A program made the translations under genes and the position numbers. The notes under the pieces are model-generated. The model was not told the DNA's origin and made no database searches. It saw nothing but the letters and a program-made list of their open reading frames with translations. Shown piece by piece: positions 36,000 through 47,747 of a DNA stretch of 64,000 nt. This stretch comes from Nematostella vectensis (taxonomy: Eukaryota > Cnidaria > Anthozoa > Actiniaria > Edwardsiidae): assembly GCF_932526225.1 (NCBI RefSeq), contig NC_064035.1, positions 11,147,296 through 11,211,295 on the forward strand. The letters are read 5' to 3'. Numbering within the stretch: position 1 is the stretch's first letter; every line of letters starts with the position of its first letter.

Positions 36000-36930
36000 G
36001 CCAAAAGGTCTTGGGCCAGCCATCGCCAAAAAGGTCTTGGAGAAACCAAAAAGATCGTCAAAAAGGTCTTGGAGCAGTAAAAAAGAAGGATGAAAAAGGT
36101 CTTGGAGCAACCAAAAAGAACGATAAAAAAGGTCTTGGAGCAAACAAAAAGAAGGATAAAAAAGGTCTTGGAACAACCAAAAAGAAGAATAAAAAAAGGT
36201 CTTGGAGCAAACAAAATCATGGCCAAAAAGGTCTTGACAACAAAATATATATCGCCAAAAAGAGCTTGGACCAACCCAAATAAAGAATAGCCGAAAAAGG
36301 CTTTGAAGCAATCAAAACGATTACCAAAAAGGTCTTGAAGCAACATAAAAGATGGCCAAAAAGGTCTTGAAGCAACCAAAAAGATCGCCAAATTGAAGCA
36401 ACCAAAAAGAAGGATAAAAAAGGTCTTGGAGCAACCAAAAAGAAGGATAAAAAAGGTCTTGGAGCAACCAAAAACAACGGTAAAAAAAGGTCTTGGAGCA
36501 ACCAAAAAGAAGGATAAAAAAGGTCTTGGAACAACCAAAAAAAAATAATAAAAAAGGTCTTGGAACAACCAAAAAGAAGAATAAAAAAGGTCTTGGAACA
36601 ACCAAAAAGAAGAATAAAAAAGGTCTTGGAACAACCAAAAAGATGGCCAAAAAGGTCTTGACAACAAAATATATCGCCAAAAAGAGCTTGGACCAACCCA
36701 AATAAAGAATAGCCGTAAAAGGCCTTGAAGCAATCAAAACGATTACTAAAAAGGTCTTGAAGCAACAAAAAAGATGGCCAAAAAGGTCTTGGAGCAACCA
36801 AAAGATCGCCAAAAGGGCTTGAAGCAACCAAAAAGATCGCCAAACAGCTCTCAAGGCAACCAAACGGTGGCTAAAACGGCTTGAGGCAACCAAAAAGATC
36901 GCCAAAAAAGTATTGGAGCAGCCAAATCAG
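36000..36930. repeat. 33-bp A-rich minisatellite
   Basis: About 28 copies of ggtcttggagcaaccaaaaa gaaggataaaaaa (33 bp), with variants containing gatcgcc or gatggcc. A larger block (about 36200-36300) is repeated at about 36640-36740, an offset near 430 bp. The unit is a multiple of three, so all minus frames stay open (up to 266 codons of Phe/Leu-rich sequence) and plus frames give Lys-rich ORFs. There is no start context, splice structure or non-repeat domain, so I call no gene. Confidence 0.93.
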
Positions 36931-36949
36931 ATCGACAAAAAAGATCGAC

Positions 36950-39900
36950 AAAGATGTAGGCATTGCGGAATTTCAACCCATGAAATTTCTAATTTTTGTT
37001 CTATAATTTTGATAGAAAGCATTATGACAACCACTTAAACAAAAATCACGTGGCTTTCTCGTTTTACCCAGAAACCTATTCTGCTACATGACGTTCTATT
37101 TCAGTCAGGCAGCTAAATCATCAATGACGTCATCAAGACGTCACACATTGCAATCTCGTTGGAGCCACCAAAATGACATGACGCCTACCAAAGTTTGGTT
37201 GTCTAACGATGTTTCAATCGTTAGATAAGAATATGTCTGTTTTGACGTCAGAAAGTTTTAATTTTTATGACATCATCGATGACTTCATTCATCACGTGAC
37301 CATCTCGCTGCACCTTCTTGACACTTACATGACGTCTACCAAGTTTGGATGTTATTCGACATCTTTTAGTGACAACGTATGGATTGACACCGGAAATCAC
37401 GCGTCACTCTAGTCGATGGAACTCCAGACACCAGCTTTTTTCTTATACCAATGTAATAAGTATGAGGCCCCCACCCACGTGCAGCCTGAGAGTTCCACTA
37501 AATGGACACACATAGCAAAAAAAGTCGTTGATCGATTAAAGCAAAAAAAAAAAATTTTTTATTACTCAAAATGAATACAACTTACAAATCACAATGTTAC
37601 ATTTAATATCAACCGTTACTATGGCAGTTAGAGTTTACATTGTTTTTATAATCACGCTTGAAGTATTCATTTTAGGGTGACTAAAGAGATCGGTGACCAA
37701 TTAAAAATATCGCTAAAAGAGTGGTGCGGTAAATTCAAGATCTAAAATAGCTTCGTAGAAAAAAATATAATAAAGTCGCTAAAAGGATGTCCAGGTGAAA
37801 ACAAATGGATACAACGAAAACTTTGTAATCGGAATATCGCAGACGACTTTTAAAAAGATTGCCGAAATTGCCCCTTTCGAAATGTTGTGATAAATATGTT
37901 CGCATAACATATTTTCCACCAGTACATCGGGAAACAGATTTTTTTTACATATCATGTATTTCCCGATTATGGAGATTAAGATCCAGACATGCCACAGCAC
38001 AAAAATCATAATTGCCGAAACCTTAAGCCTAGAAGCCTGTCACGCCAAGTAAAGTGCTACTTGTGTCTGCAGTGTCGTGCCTTACGTCGGTGATCCATCC
38101 GCTGTTGTCGACATCTTGACCAATCAACAACGGACGCCTACTCGCCACAGAATCCATAAACAGGAATGCATGATCGAGGAAACGCCCTTTGTCGAATGGC
38201 GCCAACCATTTGTTGGACACTACGATAAACTGACAATTTGTCAGCCACGTGCCTATTTCAATAGTCATTTTTTTCCTTTTTCCAAAAATGAATCGCAATT
38301 AATTTTAATTTACTTTTTAGCCAAAATAGATTCATAAAAAATCGCAAATACATCAAACTCGCATAAAAGATCGAAGACCAAGCATCGAAGTTAATAATAT
38401 CGGATTGGCTATTGTCGCAAGCTATGCTGAACTTACAAAATAACTATAGTACCGGCATTCATGGACTTGAATTGTATTATATGCAGCTATTTATTAAAAT
38501 TAATACTTGAAAGTTGTAAGGGCCTAGTGTTTGGCAAGGTATTAGGTTCTAATAATGGGATCCATTGACTTTCTTTAAGTTTTACAACCGCATCGGACTA
38601 ATTCGAAAAAAATATCATGCTAAAAAATAGGGTACTGTGCAACAAGTTCAAGTCCATTGAATGTCTTTCAGAATTCCAACCCCAGAAGACTACCCAAAGC
38701 ACACGAGCCGAAATGAGGAATTTCGTGCCCAAAACAATCCAATGGGAATTTCTGATTATCTTTAGGTGGCCTTCATTACCTAAATTCTAGTTGAAGCCCA
38801 AGAAACCCATGAGCAGACAATTTTATGTGTCCTTCCAACACTGGCAGCTGATCAAATTCTCCTCAGACAATGTTAGGACTATCTTCATTTTGCAGGTATG
38901 GGCTGCCTGTGTTGGGTGAGCAAAGGCTGTGCTTAGCCTAACGGGTAGCTTAGCCCACCTCCCCCCAGTCCCCTCTTCCCACTGATGCTAATACATATGT
39001 ATGGTGTATGTATTGGAGGACCACCTTTGCTCAGACGAATCACCTGCTCCACCCAGGAAAACCTACACTACCCCCCCTGAGTATCCAGGTGAGACATCAA
39101 ACAACTCAGCTTTATAAGAGGAGGGGGCTCCTAGAAAGACAAATTATCTTAACTAGTATATTTATGGAATGATAGTATTTCCTTTCATTAAACTCTTTCA
39201 TATTTTCATTCAATGCTTTTTGACTGTTTAATAAGAATAAAAAAATCCTTTTCAATGTGGAAATATGAAAACTATTAATGCATCGAAAGTACAGATCACC
39301 AGTAACCAGTATATGGCCCATGCATCACATGATAAAGTTATCAGCAAAAGGGGGAGAGGGGGAAACATACCTCCAGGTGACTGAATCCTCCAACGCAGAC
39401 CAGCAATGCCTAGACTACCAAAATCTCAAACTAACGAACCATTTGTTCGTGATAAAAAAAGGACTTAACCAAAAATTGTGTGACAGGCTTCACCTAAACA
39501 AAAAAAAAACCTCCCCCCTCCCAAGGACACAGATTCAAATGATACTCTGGCCCTCTTGCTAGCCAATAATTTTGATATATTTATTTTAGTTTGTAATTGC
39601 TTTATAAAAAGCAATGCTTTCAATGGTCTGGATCTTATTTTGTATCTATTTTCATCTTTTTTTAAGATAAAAATCTAAAGCTTTGTAGAGTCTTGAATAC
39701 AAGACTTCTGATAAAAAAGTAAACTGTTATATGGTACAGCTTCAACCATATGACAGTTCATTCCCTTTGAGTAGGAATACTGCCACGCCCTTAGCCAATA
39801 AGGTTAAAATCAGAGATTAGTTACAGCTCTAACAAGTCTGCATGACTAGCATTCGTTTTAAGTTAGCATTCTTTTATCGCTTTTTTTTATTTTAATTAAC

Positions 39901-41265
39901 ATAGTTCATATGGATTAAGTTCTAAACAAATATGATAAATGAATCAAAAACTAAAAAATATGCTGTTTGGTAGAGCTGCTCTCTGAGGAAAAACTCACTG
40001 TTAGCTCCACGATTCTTCTAGCATCCAATAATTTCTTTAGATGATCATCTGTGAAGGGAAAATTAACTCACTTTATTGACATTCTATGATACCAATATTA
40101 TTTGGCACTTTTCTAACCCCCTCTCCCCCAGCGCCCCACCCATCGAAAGGTTGGTCACATATCATAGAAAATGCTCACAATGGTGCAAGCTTATTCTTGT
40201 TAGTATTTCTAACAATAAAAAAAAAATTAAACATTAAATCAAATTTCAGCGTGTTTCTTTCGGGAGGCTTTGTGAAAATCAATTTGAATTTAATACGGCA
40301 GGACTAGCAATTTCGTTATTTGCTATTTTGAAGTGTTTTACTTTTGACAAGAACAGCAATTTTTTCTCTCTCCTCGGTTTGCCAAATTTATATGTTCTTG
40401 GTTTACAGAGGAGGCATCGTTCTGTTTTCTTTCAGTGTTTTCTCTCACCTTAGCCGAAGTCAACGTTTAAATGGTGATGAACCTCTGTACGGTGTACACT
40501 TCAAGCGCTTGAGAAATGGTGGGAAAGTTCACCTATAGAGATAAAAATTAAGAAATAAAAACACAGAAGAGATTACCTTATAGCATTTGGAAAATGTACG
40601 ATTATCATTCGCGTTCTTTTGCCTTAGGAAAGAGTAAATTAGCTAGAGTAAATAAAAGCGGGGAAGGCGGGAAGTGCAGTGAAAAATTTCTTATAGAAAG
40701 AGAAGAAACAACTCTAACTCTAAAATACTAGACAATGTTTAGGCATTTGGTAATTTGTATTTTGTCACTAATATGTCACATATCTTTTCTCATGGCGCAA
40801 TAGATAATAACAGGATAATTTCAGGTATTTTTTCACCAAGAGGTAACCTCATGACTGAGACCTCGTTAGTGAAAATGGGAACTTTCTTGAAATGAGCGAG
40901 GGAATTTTCCAATTTAACATTTCATATTTTACCTTTTGAGTATGCCTGGACCTTCGGAACGCAATATAGTTGCCTCTGTGTATATATGATGAGAGACAGA
41001 ATAATTCCAGCAAGTTTAGCAGAATAAACTTAGGAGCGAAAGTCGGACCACAGAGTCGGGCTCTCTATTTTGCGAGTGTGAATATTTGATCGCCATGTGT
41101 ACAAGCGACTAGTATACTAACCAATCAGCAGAACACTTTTGTCTGTCATTCAAATTGCAATCAACCAATTACAGTTCACTGCTGAGTCAATCGTACAAAT
41201 GAAAAACGCAGAAAAACAATAGTTTGCGTTTCCAAGGCAGCACGTGAAAATGACAAATTTCAGTC
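36950..41265. other. 4.3 kb intergenic stretch, no gene seen
   Basis: AT-rich with only short open frames (60-94 codons) lacking recognisable domains. An inverted, diverged member of the gacgtcatc/cacgtga repeat family lies at about 37090-37400. Confidence 0.5.
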
Positions 41266-41269
41266 ATCA

Positions 41270-41300
41270 TATCATCATCATCATCATCATCATCATCATA
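41270..41300 (-). repeat. (ATG)n 3' tail of the LINE
   Basis: A catcatcat run on the plus strand, directly after the LINE 3' end on its own strand. CR1/L2-like elements often end in short tandem repeats rather than poly(A). Confidence 0.7.
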
Positions 41301-41542
41301 AACTTTATTAACGTGTCAAAATCTACTAGCGGGCCACAAGTGGCGTACTAATTGGGGACACCTAATACAATAAAATTAGCTAATATAATGGACTATATGA
41401 TAAGAATGTTCTATATACAATATTAAATATGTGATTAAAATATAGATTGAATCTGATAAAAATTACATCAAAATTGTACTAACCGAGAGAATGATAAATA
41501 TTGGTGAATATAGGAGTGGTAAATATGGGAAATTAAAATTAA

Positions 41543-43020
41543 TTATGAGCTACACCAGAAGCAGCCGCCGGGGCAGCTTCTATCCAACAGATCATTTATA
41601 TTTAATTTACGAATTTTTGTTTTAAAGGAGCTGAATGTATTGCATTGTCTGAGATCTGTTGGCAGCTTTGCCCATAGATAAGGTCCAAAGTACCGTATAG
41701 AGTGTTTGCCGTAGGTAGTGGTATTTATTCTTGGCAAGGTAAAGTCTGAGTTACGCAGGTTATACCGCAGAGAATTCCCTGCTTTGAAAAGATCTAAAAT
41801 ATTTTGTGGCACCAGGCCCTGTTTAACTTTGAACATTAAAATCGCTATGTCTTGCTTTCTACGATTAGCTAATGTAGTCATTTTAGCGCTAGCGAGTAAT
41901 TCTAGACATGGTGAATTCCAGTCGTTATATACTGCTCTCAACCCTCTCTCGTTCACTCTCTCCAATTTATTGCTGTCAGACTTTCGGTAAAAATGTCAGG
42001 TTAGTCGCACAGTAACTAAGGTGTGGCAAGATTGCAGCTTTATATATTCTTAGCTTGGCTGTAACTGGGATTAGCTTGCGGAGACGCATGAGAACTCCCA
42101 CGTGTGAGCTGGCTTTCTTACAAGCCATAGAGATATGCTCTGAGAAGGTCATTTCTTAGTCTACTGTAACGCCTTGAAGTGTCATGGTGTCCGTAGTCTT
42201 GATGTTAACTCCATCAATCTTCACAATGTCTCCAGCCGACGGTCTTGTTGCTTTTCTGGAGATTATCATAGTTTAATTTTTCTTGGGATTTCCGGCTAGG
42301 ATATTGTCCTTGTACCAATGAGATGTTCTCTCGCCATCAACTTTTAATGCTTCCAGAGCTTTATCAGGCTTGTGGTGATTGTGGTATAGCTGATGGTCAT
42401 CTGCATAAACAGACAGCTGACTTTCCCTAGTTATAAAAAATAGGTCATTTTGGTAGATGTTCCAAAGTAAAGGACCGAGCTACGATCTCTTCGGGCAGTC
42501 CCTTGTTACCTCCTCGCATCCACTGGTAACGTTGCCTAACTGGTAACGTTGCCTGTTTTTACGTTCAGTGAGATACGATCTCATCAGTCCGGGGGCTTGC
42601 TCGCTCAATCCATAGGCTTCTAGCTTGGCGATCATTAGCGTAGGATGTAACGAATCAAACGCTTTGCTTATGTCCGTACTGAGAATAGCTGTCGTGTGAC
42701 GGTTGTCCCTTGCTTTTCTCCAGTCCTCAACAAGACGTATGAGGGTTGTTTCGCAACTGTAAAGTTTCCTGTAAGCAGACATAAATGGGTAAAAAATGTT
42801 TTCAAACTTGGCTCCCAGCTGTTTCCCAATAATTTGTTCAAAGATTTTGTTCCACAATTGTTAGAATAGTAACCGGTCTATAATTAACGTTATCCTGGGG
42901 ATCTTCTTTCTTGAATATCGGTACCCACTCGCCCTTTTTCCAGTCACTAGGCCAAACGCTGTCGCTAATCACGATACGTGTTAGGAGGGCGATATCTCAT
43001 TAGCAACGAGTTTTAGGAAT
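41543..43020 (-). pseudogene. LINE reverse transcriptase remnant
   Basis: Two open blocks, 42857-42480 and 41965-41543, with the catalytic YADDH motif between them in a broken frame (around 42390-42410). The first block has the motif A aspartate (STDISKAFDSL), but the usual TRGCPQGS motif reads TRDCPKRS. The last block has ERGLRAVYNDW, RRKQDIAILMFKVKQGLVP and YNLRNSDFTLP, a conserved tail of this family. Non-functional. Confidence 0.88.
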
Positions 43021-43543
43021 CTTGGGGGAATGTCGTCGTACGTCGTACTTTAAGTGGATTAATGCTCTCCAAGGCCTCCCTAACTTCACTGTTCGTAATT
43101 TCACTGAAATGGAACGAGTTACGCGCGGGTCGTTTGGATGATATCATGTCCACACAAATGTGTTGTTTACAATCCTCCTCCTTTAGATTTTTTGCCCTTT
43201 CTCCACCTATTCCGTTTGCCACTGCCCGCAACATGTTGGTCCTGAGAGATTTCGCTATCAATATTTAGGGAGATGCTCGTTTCATCCTTAGTCTTTGAGC
43301 TAAGGAAAGGTTTAAAAGTATTGAAGAACTTTCGTGGATTATTATTTAAGTCCTGCGAGACTTGTTTCCAATACTCTTTAATAGCTTTTCGCCTCAAGCT
43401 TGTGGCCTCATTTCTCCATTTCTTCATTAGTTCCCAAGCAACCTCGCTCTTTTCCTTCCCAAACTTTCTTGCATACATTCGTTTATTCTGGATTGCCGCC
43501 TTCCACTCTGGAGTCATATATGGTACGTCTTTCTTTCTGACCC

Positions 43544-44143
43544 TCATTTTCTTGGTAGGCAGTTTAGATTCCAATACATAGAGGTGACCCTTTCCTTCCA
43601 GTCTGTGTATAACTGGTCGACCGTTCTAGTGTGCGTAAATGGAAAATCAATTTCTTCAATGTCTTTTTTAAGCTCACTTATGTCTAGGTTCTTACTCCTG
43701 AACTTAATTACTTTTGATTCATGTTGTTTAACTGACTGACACACAAAAGCGTATACAAGGCCAAACTCTTTCACTCCTGGAAGCCTATAACTCCTGAACT
43801 TAATTACTTTTGATTCATGTTGTTTAACTGAATGACACACAAAAGCGTATACCTTCCTGTGATCACTTAGGCCAAACTCTTTCACTCCTGGAAGCCTATA
43901 ACTCCTGAACTTAATTACTTTTGATTCATGTTGTTTAACTGACCGACACACAAAAGCGTATACCATTCTGTGATCACTAAGGCCAAACTCTTTCACTCCT
44001 GGAAGCCTATAACTCCTGAACTTAATTAATTTTGATTCATGTTGTTTAACTGACCGACACACAAAAGCGTATACCATTCTGTGATCACTAAGGCCTGGAA
44101 GCCTGGACATGTCCTTTTCATTTGTTAAAATAACGTCAATCAA
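43544..44143 (-). pseudogene. LINE endonuclease end with 4x internal duplication
   Basis: 200-codon open frame. Four tandem copies of a 37-residue segment (GLSDHRMVYAFVCRSVKQHE and on to LPGVKEF) follow each other. The repeat starts on the plus strand are near 43695, 43791, 43902 and 44013, so the unit is 111 bp. The copy nearest the C-terminal side lacks 15 nt, losing SDHRM. SDH is the C-terminal catalytic motif of APE-type endonucleases and is normally present once. The frame then continues into the normal linker (KNLDISELKKDIEEIDFPF). Confidence 0.9.
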
Positions 44144-44510
44144 CGTCTAAGACGTTGGGGTTACTCGCGTTGGCTCGGTGATTAGGCACGTAAATTGATT
44201 GATTTTTTCTAAGTCTATTAAGAATTTGCCTTCCCTTTCTCGTGGCTTGAGTCTGTCCAGATTTAGATCTCCTAGAAGCGCCAGAGTTGGACACTGAGCT
44301 ATAGCCCAAGAAGTGACATGATTTAGCTCCTCCTCGACATTATAGTAATATTCAGCCCCTTCTTTCCGGGGGGGGGGGGGGGGGGGCTGTATATTCCTAA
44401 CACCATGACACGTTTTCCGCTAAAGTTGACTTCGAGAGGTAGGACTTCAATCGTTTTATAGTTTTTGCTCGGCTTTATTTTCTTCGATGGTAATGAGGAG
44501 TGTACATAAG

Positions 44511-45008
44511 TTAAGATACCCCTCCCCCTTTTACTCTATCTTGGCGATAAATACGATAATCTGGTATCTTGAATTGAACGTCCGGATATGAACTGTCGAG
44601 TTTTGTTTCGGTGATGACAAAGACTCCCATCCGCAATTTCTCATTCATTAGCAATACTTTGTCGAATTTATTTTGTAGACTATTGATATTTAGATGGGCG
44701 ACAAAAACTTGACTAGGGTGTGATCTTCTAACCGCCGTCAGTTCTTCCAGGGGGTCCATGAGCAACTCCACGTCCGGCTCCTTATTGGGCAAAGATGAAA
44801 TGTCTAGATTGTTTTGCCCGTTTAAGGGAAGCTCCGATAGTATGCACCTCCGGCAGGTCCAAGAGCGGGGATTCCGTGCGCGAATGGATTTAGAAATGAT
44901 AACGGAGACTGCACAGAGTGCATGCGTCAATCCTTTACACAACTCGCAAATAAAGCGTTTATGATTTTGTCTCACGGTCTTGTCATCATTTTTAATGGGA
45001 GAGCTCAC
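44511..45008 (-). pseudogene. LINE N-terminal zinc finger and endonuclease start
   Basis: 165-codon frame. CELCKGLTHALC and WTCRRC form a PHD-like Cys/His cluster at residues about 20-56. HLNINSLQNKFDKV, ITETKLDSSYPD and YRQDRVKGGGVS are the first endonuclease motifs (N and E catalytic positions). The frame is lost before the 19-base G run at 44368-44386, which lies in the endonuclease middle. Confidence 0.85.
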
Positions 45009-45798
45009 TATACATACAGCGCTGGAACCAAAAGTATGGACAGCACTAATGTATTCGCATAGCTTGGAGGCCCACCATCAAACATTGACGAAACTGCAGT
45101 CATACTTGTATTTGTATCTTAGTTTGTGCGTGACCTTAGCGAGACAGATTCATTTCAATGTAAGTTTCTGTCAGTCTCAGCTAATTCAAACTTGATGCAG
45201 AGTACACTCTTTTTTTTAACCTGTTTTTATAAGAGCTTCAGGCTGAGATTTCACCAAATTTTAAGAACATGCTAATGCCGAGGTCCAGATAGCAGCAAGA
45301 AAATGGTTTTTTAGTCTTATGTGTTCTAAAATGCAGACGTTCTTATAAAAAGAGTGTAGCGTTTTTATTTCGTCAAATCTCCTGTATGAAATAAAAGCAT
45401 AACAAAATGGAAAGCGCTTGAAGACTAGCTCGTTTTATTTTCGATGCTTCCCATCTTCTTCGAGTTAAATCCTCAAAGTGTCTTGCATCAGTGAGCCGAT
45501 AATCGGTCATTGGCCAAATTGGTGGAGGGCCTTCGAAAATATGCGAATAAATAATTAGAACTGCAAGGGCGGTAGGAACAGTTCGTGCGCTACGGGGCAG
45601 TAAATTATGCAACACGTAGCTTGACAGTGTTTTCTAATCAAACATCATGGAGAGTACGTCATTGCCTCCCCTTCCCCACTCACACACAACAGTTTGACAT
45701 GCAGGGGAGGGGGGTGTCTGTCTCCCCGTAACTTGAATTTGAAACAGCGACATTCAGGCCATATAGACCGTTTTCACGATGTTGCGCGCGCATCTAAA

Positions 45799-45974
45799 AT
45801 GCCACAGACTGGCGGGCCACAGCTGATCTTAAATGGCATACAAAGTAGAGTTTACAGACGATGCTATAGAAAAAGCCACCAGAGTGCTTCTTTTTCAGAG
45901 TTTTGGCGCTAGAGTCTCAAATTCTCCTTTGTCCGCATCATTTTGGATCAGCATTGGCCCGCCAGTCTGTGGCA
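45799..45974. mobile_element. MITE with inverted ends
   Basis: Left end 45799-45830 and right end 45943-45974 are inverted repeats. The outer 21 bp (atgccacagactggcgggcc and one more base) match perfectly and ctgatc matches further in. Similarity may continue outward (gcgcgcatct against agatggcgc). The interior is 112 bp with no coding content. No clear target duplication. Confidence 0.75.
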
Positions 45975-46296
45975 TGAAAGTGCAAGCAGATGGCGCATCA
46001 CATTCATTCTATTTTGTAGGGAGTCTGGGGTTCTCCCCAGAAAAAAAAAATGAAATTCCACTTTTAGGAGGCTCGGAATTCGATCAGAATACTTATTCAA
46101 AAAATAAGGCCCTTCCTCCCTAAACCCTGTATCAAAATTCGAGGCCCTCCCCCAAATCGATGCTAAAAAAATCGCAGCTCTGCCCCAAACATAGCAGCTC
46201 TCCCTCCAGTTAAATAATGACCTTTCTCTAAAGGAATTTAGCCAACAAACTCTGTTACTACACTGCTCTTGAAACTTGGGCGGTTTTTACCTTTAT

Positions 46297-46970
46297 GTTA
46301 TGTATAGTCCAGACATGGGACTCTCTTTGCGCTCGACATTCCGGCTCGCGTGAAAGAGGGTCCAGTATTTATTGCATGCTCATGCACGAAAATACACCGC
46401 ATATATGCGGTGTGGCCTGGTTGCTTAGTTCAAGATGGCTGCGAAAGGGACGAGCGAGGGTTTATTTCAGAAATAATACGCTGATTTTGGTCGTAGGTAA
46501 ATACTTGATTGTCAATCTTTTCTGAGAACAGAACAGATGATAATTAGAGTCTGGAAAATATATAAATCAAAGAGCTTTTCCGTTTTCGTTATTTTCACGC
46601 GCGCGCTTTAGGCAATAGCGTCATTTCAGACGAGCGCGCGCTTTTTTGGAATTTGATTTTCAATCACATTTAATCGCGTTTCTATAGAAAACAAATCCCA
46701 AGCAGTTCGCTGATATTCCTTCACATGTACAAAACATTCTTTTCAACTTAGCGATGATCGATTTTCGGAGCTCTGTACTCGACAAGGTCTAGCGGGAATC
46801 GACCCTCCTTTGGCACGTCCGTTATTGCGCGCGCTCGTTTTTCGACTTTTGCCGTGAAGGTCGCTGATTAGTAAATGTACGCGCATGCGCATGCAATAAA
46901 TACTGGACCCTCTTTTACTCGAGCCAGAATGTCGAGCGCAAAGAGAGTCCCAGGTCTGGACTATGTTATG
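46297..46970. mobile_element. Non-autonomous DNA transposon, about 86-bp TIRs
   Basis: Element 46303-46964. Left TIR (atagtccagacatgggactc onward, to about 46388) and right TIR (46879-46964) are inverted copies over about 86 bp with only a few differences, including cgctcgacattc and gagggtccagtatttattgc. GTTATG occurs directly outside both ends (46297-46302 and 46965-46970) and is probably the target duplication. The interior encodes nothing. Superfamily not assigned. Confidence 0.88.
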
Positions 46971-47319
46971 AATTGTTCAAGGTGATAGTCACGTGATGTT
47001 TGACGTCATCGGTAACGTCGCAAGCAGTCGTGAAGCTTTCTATTGAAATTATTGAGCGATAAATCTATATATTATATCTAAAGTCGGGTCGATTAATAAA
47101 GAATGATGCAATATTATTTGCAAAGACACAGCCTATCTTCACTACTTTTGAGCATCATTTCAAACTATAAATATTCACAGAATTAATAGAATCTCACCAA
47201 AATTTCACGAGCTCGTTGCTCGAATTTCATTGAAAAAAGACAATAGCAACAAGATGCGTCGAATCTCGCACAAGGCAACGGTGCTTTTTGTATGCTCCGC
47301 GAGCATACATACAGGAGCA

Positions 47320-47622
47320 AAAATTGTAAGGTTGTGTTAGCTTACATTTTGTTTATATTTTGCCTAGAGGTTCCTTGCATAATATAAAACAAAATAAGCT
47401 TTAGTATTTTTTGGTAGATGATCCGTTCTTGAGATATGATTGAGCAAAGTTGCCTTAGATAATGAAAAAAGTAGCAATTTCGCCCAAAATGGGCAAATTT
47501 GCAATATCTCAAAAAAGGATTATCTACCCAAAAATACTAAACTTATTCGGTTTTATATTACACAAGGAAAATCTATGTAAAAAAATCAAGCGAATATAAT
47601 CTAACACAACCTTAAAATTTGA
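47320..47622. mobile_element. Foldback/MITE, long imperfect palindrome
   Basis: The left arm from 47320 (aaaattgtaaggttgtgttag) pairs with the right arm ending 47622 (ctaacacaaccttaaaattt). Pairing continues inward through ataaaac, ttagtattttt, gtagat and gagatat. The centre holds gcccaaaatgggc (about 47484). Almost the whole 300 bp can fold into one hairpin. It lies 125 bp before the ASDURF-like start codon. Confidence 0.82.
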
Positions 47623-47747
47623 ACTTTGACAATTTTTTGCTACTTGTCGCTCCGCGAGCGCTTTTCGAAAACCATCTCTCTCTCACACATCGTCGGGAGC
47701 CCTGTGCTCGAGAGCATCCTAAGGGCCTGGAAAAAAGAAAAATAAAG

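Larger units (their letters stand above)
41268..45040 (-). mobile_element. Decayed CR1/L2-type non-LTR retrotransposon
   Basis: Read on the minus strand, pieces occur in the right order for one LINE. First comes a PHD-like zinc finger followed by the start of an APE-type endonuclease (45008-44511), then the endonuclease middle with GDLNLDRLKP (near 44270-44240), the SDH motif region (44143-43544), a linker (43574-43167), reverse transcriptase with LSTDISKAFDSL (42857-42480) and YADDH (near 42400), and the conserved C-terminal segment (41965-41543). It ends in an aataaag motif and a (ATG)n tail at 41270-41300, typical of these elements. Frameshifts and stops separate the pieces, so it is dead. 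Clade assignment is from general resemblance only. Confidence 0.9.

Noticed and set aside
35933..36905. Long minus-strand open frames (266, 208 and 194 codons) rich in Phe/Leu
   Set aside because: They arise from a 33-bp tandem repeat, a multiple of three, open in several frames at once, with no non-repeat domain.
38029..38337. Open frames of 86-89 codons on both strands
   Set aside because: No domain, no exon structure; likely chance.
45833..46123. 96-codon ORF near 45.9 kb
   Set aside because: It overlaps the MITE inverted repeat and has no recognisable motif.
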